Assembly: GCA_029891345.1 (NCBI GenBank)
Contig: CM057000.1
Location: 138,430,663-138,494,662 of the forward strand
Origin: Dryococelus australis
Taxonomy: Eukaryota; Arthropoda; Insecta; Phasmatodea; Phasmatidae
DNA length: 64,000 bases
Reading direction: 5' to 3'
This document shows positions 58,202 through 64,000 of this stretch, one piece after another. Under the pieces are notes generated by a model. It was not told the DNA's origin, did no database searches, and worked only from the letters and a program-made list of their open reading frames with translations. The translations under genes and the position numbers were made by a program. Numbering within the stretch: position 1 is the stretch's first letter; each line of letters begins with the position of its first letter.

Positions 58202-58770
58202 CACTATCTACCAAAAAGAAATTTGGCACCAGTGAAGATAGGTAATTCAGTAGGTCAGTTGACTTGTGTTTCACAGCCTTCGGCGTAGGACAGCTGGTGT
58301 TTGTCCGTGGTAGCATGAACACAGAGGCCTATTGTAACATTCTGGATAATGAAATGGTCCCAATATTGTGGCGTTTTTATGGAATGGACCCGTGTTACTT
58401 CCGGGATGACAATGCCAGGTGCCATGTTTCAAGAGATACTATGCAGTGGTACGCCGACAACAATGTTCGCCGATTGGATTGGCCCGCCCAGAGCCCTGAC
58501 CACAACCCTATAGAACATCTTTGGGACGAATTGGATCGCAGAGTGAGGGCTCGTCAGGCGCGGCCAAAATCCATTGCTCAACTCGTGGAATGGTTGCGAG
58601 AGGAATGGTGACGAATCCCCATGGATGTCCTGCAGACACTCGTAGAGAGCATGCCAGACAGGGTGCCTGCTGTTATAGCCGCAAGAGGTGGCCCTACGAG
58701 ATTCTAACGCGGTGACAACCACCGAGCAAACATTGTGGACAGGTGCCCAATTACTTTTTGGTAGATAGTG
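58202..58770 (+). mobile_element. Internally deleted Tc1-like transposon
   Basis: TIRs CACTATCTACCAAAAAG on the left and the exact inverse CTTTTTGGTAGATAGTG on the right, extended with mismatches (TTTGGCACC / AGGTGCCCAA). TA at 58200-58201 and 58771-58772. At 569 bp it is about one third of a full Tc1 element; the N-terminal two thirds of the transposase gene is deleted. Confidence 0.93.
58264..58707 (+). pseudogene. Tc1 transposase C-terminal part (DD34E), one in-frame stop
   Basis: Encodes the C-terminal catalytic part. DDNARCHVSRDT contains the second catalytic Asp, and WPAQSPDHNPIEHLWDELD contains the catalytic Glu, with 34 residues between them by count, the DD34E spacing of Tc1 transposases. 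The first Asp and the N-terminal DNA-binding domain are deleted; the join is near 58255. The frame has one TGA (58609-58611) after REEW, then continues without shift to a TAA at 58705-58707 through RIPMDVLQTLVESM and VIAARGGPTRF, the usual C-terminus. The ORF is otherwise intact, so the element decayed recently. The protein is non-functional; the element could only move in trans. Confidence 0.92.
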
Positions 58771-58861
58771 TATATTAACTCTTCAGAACGTGGTAGCAAA
58801 TGAAAAGGTATCACAAGTTACGCATACGTGTAAGGATGTAGATATTCATTGGCGCCTAGAG

Positions 58862-59125
58862 ACTTACAGTATAACCGTTGTACATTCCAAAAAATTATTT
58901 AGCCATTTGCCATATCAGTGTATACGTACAGTGACAAAGCGCGAATGGTAAATTATGTTCCTATACATCCATAATAACGTTCCTACAGTCCCCAACTTTC
59001 AATAGTAGCAATGCTAAACTTTCTCGTATTTTCAGCCTCATAAGTAGTAATATTTCCATACAATGCATAGGTTAAAAACTTCCATTGCAGTTTAGGAAGT
59101 TTACCAGGAATTTTTTTACAGTGTA
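58862..59125 (-). repeat. Dispersed repeat C, copy 2
   Basis: Reverse copy of 11534-11800. The outer end CACTGTAAAAAAATTCCTGG (minus strand) is intact. It lacks the TACCTTACATATTT segment present in copy 1, a small internal deletion. Confidence 0.78.
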
Positions 59126-59600
59126 GGAACTTGTGCGACAGAAGAACACTCACAAATAGCACAACAAAATTAATTTGCAAAACAACCAGATATGTCACCA
59201 GTAAAAATACATACTGTTACTGGAAATTGCTTACTCAAAAGAGACGTTGTAAGAAAATGTGAAATTTAATCGGAATTATTGTAATCAAATTAATTCTCTC
59301 AAATAGAAAAGTTTAACAACTTTTCAGTCATGATTTTTTCTGTGACCTCAGCAACACCAGCCGCTCTCGGGACTCAATTGATCCAGTTAATTGATACCTG
59401 GCAAATAAAAAGGCGAACTTACAGAAAAATAAATTAATTAATTTGTTTCTTTGCTCCAGACTAGCTCAGTGTTTTATGCAAAATACCTATATTATCAGTT
59501 TACCTGTAGTTAAACTAAGCAAGGTTCAGTTCAATTTGAATAGAAAAGCTCGTCTTCAGTTTTTAATCAATAAAATTCGTATACTTAGCTAATGATGTAA
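59126..59600. other. Non-coding stretch
   Basis: AT-rich, nothing recognised. Confidence 0.4.
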
Positions 59601-59606
59601 AGCAAT

Positions 59607-59720
59607 GAATTATTGACCTTCTGGAAGTACTTGGCAATCTCGTATTTGCCAGTCGCATCCTCCTGGATGCGGCTGGACCTCTCATCGTGGGCTTTCCTAT
59701 TCAGGCTTTCAGGCTTGTAG
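59607..59720 (-). other. Coding-like orphan segment
   Basis: On the minus strand an open stretch of about 38 codons includes KAHDERSSRIQEDATGKYEI, with most third positions G or C, unlike the AT-rich surroundings. AAG|GTCAAT near 59611 could be a weak splice donor. A convincing acceptor with a pyrimidine tract is lacking. The plus strand also has an open frame here. It could be a lost exon, an exon of an unrecognised gene or part of a repeat. I do not recognise the peptide. Confidence 0.25.
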
Positions 59721-60779
59721 TGCCATTACAGTCTCGGCACATTTAAGCACACGCGGTAGTTCGAACTAACCTAAAAATAAACGCTGGCGGCGACCGATAC
59801 AGGCCTTCTTTCAGGTTCGAACTCGGGTCATCATAATAAACACTTTATTAAAACCCTGCGTGCTGAACCCACGCCGTTTAGAGTTCTGTCTTCGCACGCC
59901 AAGATGTCTAGAAATCCCCCCCAGACACATAATTAAATAACTCCGTCTAAAACTGGCCAATTACGAGAGTAATAGAGACAAGAATTACTCATCACGTCAC
60001 ACGTCACTTAGTTACCATGGCAATGGATCAATAACTGCTCGGATACTAGGGCCTTCTAAACACATGACAAAAATAACAGACTGGAAAGAGAGATACAAAT
60101 GTGTTTACGATGGAATGTAAACAAAATTTAAATGAGCAGTGAAATTACTTGCCAAAACAACGTAATTAATGTGCCAATCAATAATAATATCAATGAAATC
60201 GTATTACATCGTACAAATACATAAACAATTAAATAAATAAAATATGCATTTGGTCCAATTTACGACGTTACACAAAATATGTGTAGAGAAATTGTCAATG
60301 AAGTTTAAAAAAGTTTTTGAAGTCGTGAAACATTTAGTTGTGGTTATGATTCACAACTTGATTCCGAAGTCTTTGGGATATACATTATATGTATGCCAAC
60401 CTGGCATTCGCGGAATCCTGAAGACAAATAAATAGGAAACATCTATACTACTTAGGGTTTACATTGTTTTCAATGTGGTAGACGCCTCGGTAAGTGGAGA
60501 CAGGAAATGTATTTGCAATGTTAGATTGGATTAAGCAACAAAATTTTGCAAGCAGGTAAACGGGTAGAAGGCAGGTAACCACAGAAAACGGTGTTTCGCA
60601 GAGTACACCACTTCATAAATTAAATAGTGGTTGTCACCCTCCTGTTGCTTAGAGATTTGTAATTCATCCCTTGAAGCAATTTGACATAAAATATTAGTAA
60701 TAACCATACAAATATTAATAAAATGTCGCCTTGGTAGCATTCGCAAATCCTGACCGTTGCCTTGGAAAACACATGTTTA
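59721..60779. other. Non-coding stretch with tRNA-like box B
   Basis: GGTTCGAACTCGGGT near 59812 is a good box-B match on the plus strand, but no paired acceptor arms are evident. Otherwise unassigned AT-rich sequence. Confidence 0.35.
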
Positions 60780-61107
60780 AAGGCTGTTTACAATAAAGTG
60801 AGCACTCAATAAATGAACGTCATAAAAAAGTCACTGAACCTGCAGTTATGTATTGTAATGGGCGCACTGAGTCACAGTCGCTCAGTAAAGTTGGTAACGA
60901 GAGATCGAAAGTAGTTCCATATCTTAACGTCTAATAAAAAGTGTTAGGTAATCATTTGTGATAACTTGAAATTACTTCATTCGCATGAATAAAGTGATGA
61001 GACCCATGGCAATGTTTTTTTTCATAGGGTGGGAAAATACACAATGGGTTTACAGGTAGATCTTACGCAGGGCTTTAATAAGTGCTCATTTCACTATGAA
61101 CAGCTTA
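60780..61107 (+). mobile_element. MITE-A with internal deletion
   Basis: TIRs AAGGCTGTTTACAATAAAG and CATTTCACTATGAACAGCTTA. The body is in family order (GGCGCACTGAGTCACAGTCG, CCATATCTTAACGTCTAATA), but about 80 bp around the middle (after CTTCATTCGC) is missing compared with the 32.8 kb copy. Confidence 0.85.
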
Positions 61108-61675
61108 TAGTTGGAAAGCATCCCAGGTAACTACTACTTTGCTTTCAACATAAATGTGTTTTCTAAGGTAACGTTCGGTTTTTGCGGATATATACCAAGG
61201 CAGTTTTTTTAAATTGATTTTTGCTTGGCGAATACTAACGTCATAATTTATTGTTGCATAACACAATTCCACTCTCCTTTTTCAGGGACGTATACAACTC
61301 TCCGAAATCACAGTAGACATTACGTCGTATAGATGTTTCCTATTTATTTATCTTCAGGATTATATTAACGCCAAGTTAGCGTACATTAACGACTCCCTCT
61401 GTATATTTATCTTTGTATAATATATAAAATAATCATGCCATTCCCGAAACTCATGAACAGTTAGTAAGAACTTAGATGGGTCATTGATCTCCATTTACGG
61501 TAATAGTAAAAGGAGTGATCCTAATTATTTTCTGCTATTTTCGCACATTTTCTAAGAAACTTGTTTTAAACTAGTAAATTTATTTTCGGAGTAGGTTTTC
61601 TACTGATAATTGATAATTGTTGTATGTGTGAATGATTCCCGGTCTGCCAGAGGCTATATAAGACAAAGCGTACTT
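61108..61675. other. Non-coding stretch
   Basis: AT-rich, nothing recognised before the 37-bp array. Confidence 0.4.
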
Positions 61676-62268
61676 AAAATGGCGAGGGTATGTTAAGAAT
61701 ATCCCAACACATAAAATGGCGAGGTTATGTTAAGAATATGCCAACACATAAAATGGCGAGGGTATGTTAAGAATATCCCAACACATAAAATGGCGAGGGT
61801 ATGTTAAGAATATCCCAACACATAAAATGGCGAGGGTATGTTAAGAATATCCCAACACATAAAATGGCGAGGTTATGTTAAGAATATGCCAACACATAAA
61901 ATGGCGAGGGTATGTTAAGAATATCCCAACACATAAAATGGCGAGGGTATGTTAAGAATATCCCAACACATAAAATGGCGAGGGTATGTTAAGAATATCC
62001 CAACACATAAAATGGCGAGGTTATGTTAAGAATATCCCAACACATAAAATGGCGAGGGTATGTTAAGAATATCCCAACACATAAAATGGCGAGGTTATGT
62101 TAAGAAATATCCCAACACATAAAATGGCAAGGGTATGTTAAGAATATCCCAACACATAAAATGGCGAGGGTATGTTAAGAATATCCCAACACATAAAATG
62201 GCGAGGGTATGTTAAGAATATCCCAACACACAAAATGGCGAGGGTATGTTAAGAATATCCCAACACAT
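61676..62268. repeat. 37-bp tandem array, 16 copies
   Basis: Sixteen units begin AAAATGGCGAGGGTATG and end AAGAATATCCCAACACAT, 37 bp each, with one extra A in the twelfth. Variants GAGGTTATG and ATATGCC recur in parallel positions, suggesting blocks were duplicated together. There are no unique spacers, so it is not a CRISPR array. Non-coding. Confidence 0.97.
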
Positions 62269-62371
62269 AAAATCGCAATAAAGTACTTGGAAACTGTAGC
62301 TATAAGCTCTTGTTTCGTAGTCGTCAGGTCATGCCGAGTAAAAATGAAATGCTTTAGTAGTAACTTAATTA

Positions 62372-63034
62372 TAGTCTATTTGCGGTTTCTTTATATTTTA
62401 TGAATCAAATCTGAAGAAAAATCAACCCATGTATGGCGTTTTTAGTTATCTTTCAAATATGCCATCTATAGGTGTGTTCATAAAAGTAACATTTTTTTTT
62501 TTTTGGTTAAATTAAAAATTTTATTTATATTCTCTCTATAAATTACAATATTTCATTTATAATTAATATGAATTTAAGACAGCGAGAAAACATGTGCGTT
62601 GGTAACGCCTAATAAGAAATACGTAGTTCTCATACAAGATAGTATTACAACCGAGTGCGCAGGAATAAGGTGCGTTGTCCCTCTGGTGTAATAAGAAATA
62701 CGTAGTTCTCATACAAGATAGTATTACAACCGAGTGCGCAGGAATAAGGTGCGTTGTCCCTCTGGTGTAATAAGAAATACGTAGTTCTCATACAAGATAG
62801 TATTACAACCAAGTGCGCAGGAATAAGGTGCGTTGTCCCTCTGGTGTAATAAGAAATACGTAGTTCTCATACAAGATAGTATTACAACCGAGTGCGCAGG
62901 AATAAGGTGCGTTGTCCCTCTGGTGTAATTCTCCAGACTTAGTTAAGCTTAGTTTGCACGAGGCGGAGGAATATCCTGCAAGTAGAACTTTAGCTGGGCT
63001 TCAGAAAAGTGTGAGGTAACTGTTAATGGATTGT
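62372..63034 (+). mobile_element. MITE-B with internal 79-bp tandem expansion
   Basis: The left TIR TAGTCTATTTGCGGTTTCTT and the right end AGGTAACTGTTAATGGATT are diverged. The body matches MITE-B (GAATCAAATCTGAAG, CATGTATGGCGTTTTTAG, GCACGAGGCGGAGGAATATCC). Between GGTAACGCC and ATTCTCCAGAC the normally single segment is present four times. Confidence 0.87.
62611..62926 (+). repeat. 79-bp tandem repeat, 4 copies, inside MITE-B
   Basis: Units start at 62611, 62690, 62769 and 62848. Each runs from AATAAGAAATACGTAGTTC to GTCCCTCTGGTGT and is near-identical (one CCGAG to CCAAG change in unit 3). The corresponding MITE-B segment occurs once in the other copies. Confidence 0.97.
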
Positions 63035-63588
63035 AACCGTTAATCTGGGCCAGTTACAATTACTGAATTCTTGCGCCTTGTTGCCGTGTATGTGACTGAT
63101 GGGCGAAACACTTTCTCTATGTGTAAAACAAAGGCATACTTAAGAATGCAAATTTATGGTTCGAAGGCACGTAAATCTTCGACCATGCATTCAGTACGTA
63201 GGATCATTTCAGTGTGTCGATAATGCGACATAAAAAAGTTTCCACTCTTTCGTTTATTATCGTGTTTCTTTCGTACTCTTATGTTTATTTTTCTTTTGAG
63301 AAGTTTGATACTGTTTTGCAATTTCAATTAATACAACAATATCTCCAGTTGAAAGGTTTTGATCTCCCTGTTTTGCATTCTTTTTTAAAGAGATGGTTGT
63401 GATATTTTATTAAGTAAAATATTAAAAAAAGGATTATACTCATAGTGATCAGTTGAAGTGCGAGAGATGTTGCAAATAATATGTAGAACTTATAAAGTAA
63501 AATGCTGAGGATGCCATGCCAAAATGCAGAAGTTACCTCTCCCAGAACGAAGAGATTAACTGTGTGTTAAATCAAGTAAAGGCTGTTC
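63035..63588. other. Non-coding stretch
   Basis: The plus ORF 63214-63402 has a hydrophobic start (STLSFIIVFLSYSYVYF) but lacks any other gene-like feature. Nothing else is recognised. Confidence 0.35.
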
Positions 63589-63985
63589 ACGATAAAGTGA
63601 GCACTTTTGAAATGAACCTTAGGAAAAAGTCTTTTCCCCTTCCTGCAGATATTATGACGGGCACCCAGTATCGTTGGCAGCGATGGATGGAAAATAGTTC
63701 CATATCTTAATGTCGAATTAAAAGTGTTTGGTGACCATTCGTGATAAAGTAAATAACGTAATTCACTTCGTGTTTTTTTAATGTATCCAAGTGTAAAAAA
63801 AAAAGTACATTTGTGAAATATTTACTTTTCTAATAATTTAAATGTTTCACTTGACCAACGCACAAATAAGGTGTTGTGTACCATGGCAATGTTAATTTTA
63901 CATAAAGCGGAAGAATACACAACGTGTACACAAGTAGATTTTGAGCAGGGATTTCGAAAGTGTTCATTTTACCGTGAACAACCTA
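63589..63985 (+). mobile_element. MITE-A, full length
   Basis: TIRs AAGGCTGTTCACGATAAAG and TTTTACCGTGAACAACCTA, TA-flanked. The body is in family order, with GGCACCCAGTATCGTTGGC showing a small deletion compared with other copies. Short ORF at 63516-63710 overlaps it and is not a gene. Confidence 0.9.
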
Positions 63986-64000
63986 TAATTAACACGTGTC

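Noticed and set aside
59780-59830. Retroelement primer binding site (TGGCGGCGACCG)
   Set aside because: No LTR end or gag frame follows; the motif alone is too short.
61676-62926. Regular repeats that could suggest a CRISPR array
   Set aside because: Units are directly adjacent with no unique spacers, in a eukaryotic context; these are tandem arrays.
63214-63402. Short ORF with hydrophobic start
   Set aside because: No cysteines, promoter, or downstream support; hydrophobic runs are common in translated T-rich DNA.

Overview
The window reads as non-coding, AT-rich, repeat-dense DNA from a large insect genome, most likely a stick insect (Phasmatodea). Evidence for an insect: mariner and Tc1 remnants, a degenerate LINE, tRNA-derived SINEs, many short TIR elements (MITEs) and foldback repeats, with almost no open coding sequence. 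Evidence for a phasmid is from memory only: the antisense of the commonest SINE encodes GDPREN...IVRHDS, a peptide I recall in many conceptual proteins of phasmid assemblies such as Dryococelus australis. This was not checked.

Layout. 0-10 kb: SINE copies, a full MITE-A, a C-tract-rich island at 3.2-3.6 kb, and a roughly 280-bp degenerate repeat family (GCCRCCATTTT motif, 5.9-7.9 kb) that recurs inverted at 9.5-10.0 kb. 10-15 kb: the only host-gene-like candidate, a short secreted-peptide ORF with TATA box at 10.79-11.04 kb, then a TIR element with a tRNA-like core. 15-20 kb: a GC-rich island, a possible solo LTR carrying a heat-shock-element-like palindrome, a MITE-A and a CTCF-like site. 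20-28 kb: LINE reverse-transcriptase remnant, a cluster of MITE-A, A2 and B copies, a complete but frameshifted DD41D mariner-type element with TIRs of about 105 bp, and a MITE-A split by another element. 28-36 kb: a hairpin element, more MITEs, SINEs and a second LTR-like sequence. 36-46 kb: SINEs, a 16-copy 32-bp satellite with 128-bp higher-order structure, a GC-rich island followed by a TAAT-rich stretch, a transposase fragment lacking a catalytic Asp, and a hairpin. 46-64 kb: MITE-A2, A and B copies, a foldback of about 690 bp, an exact 96-bp duplication, an internally deleted Tc1 element (DD34E) with one in-frame stop, a coding-like orphan stretch, a 16-copy 37-bp array, and a MITE-B in which 79 bp has become a four-copy tandem array.

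No gene system or operon is visible. What happens here is mostly transposon biology: families with related terminal motifs (TTCACGGT) mobilised presumably in trans by TA-targeting transposases, nesting, foldbacks, and satellites arising by tandem duplication. All family assignments are by eye.
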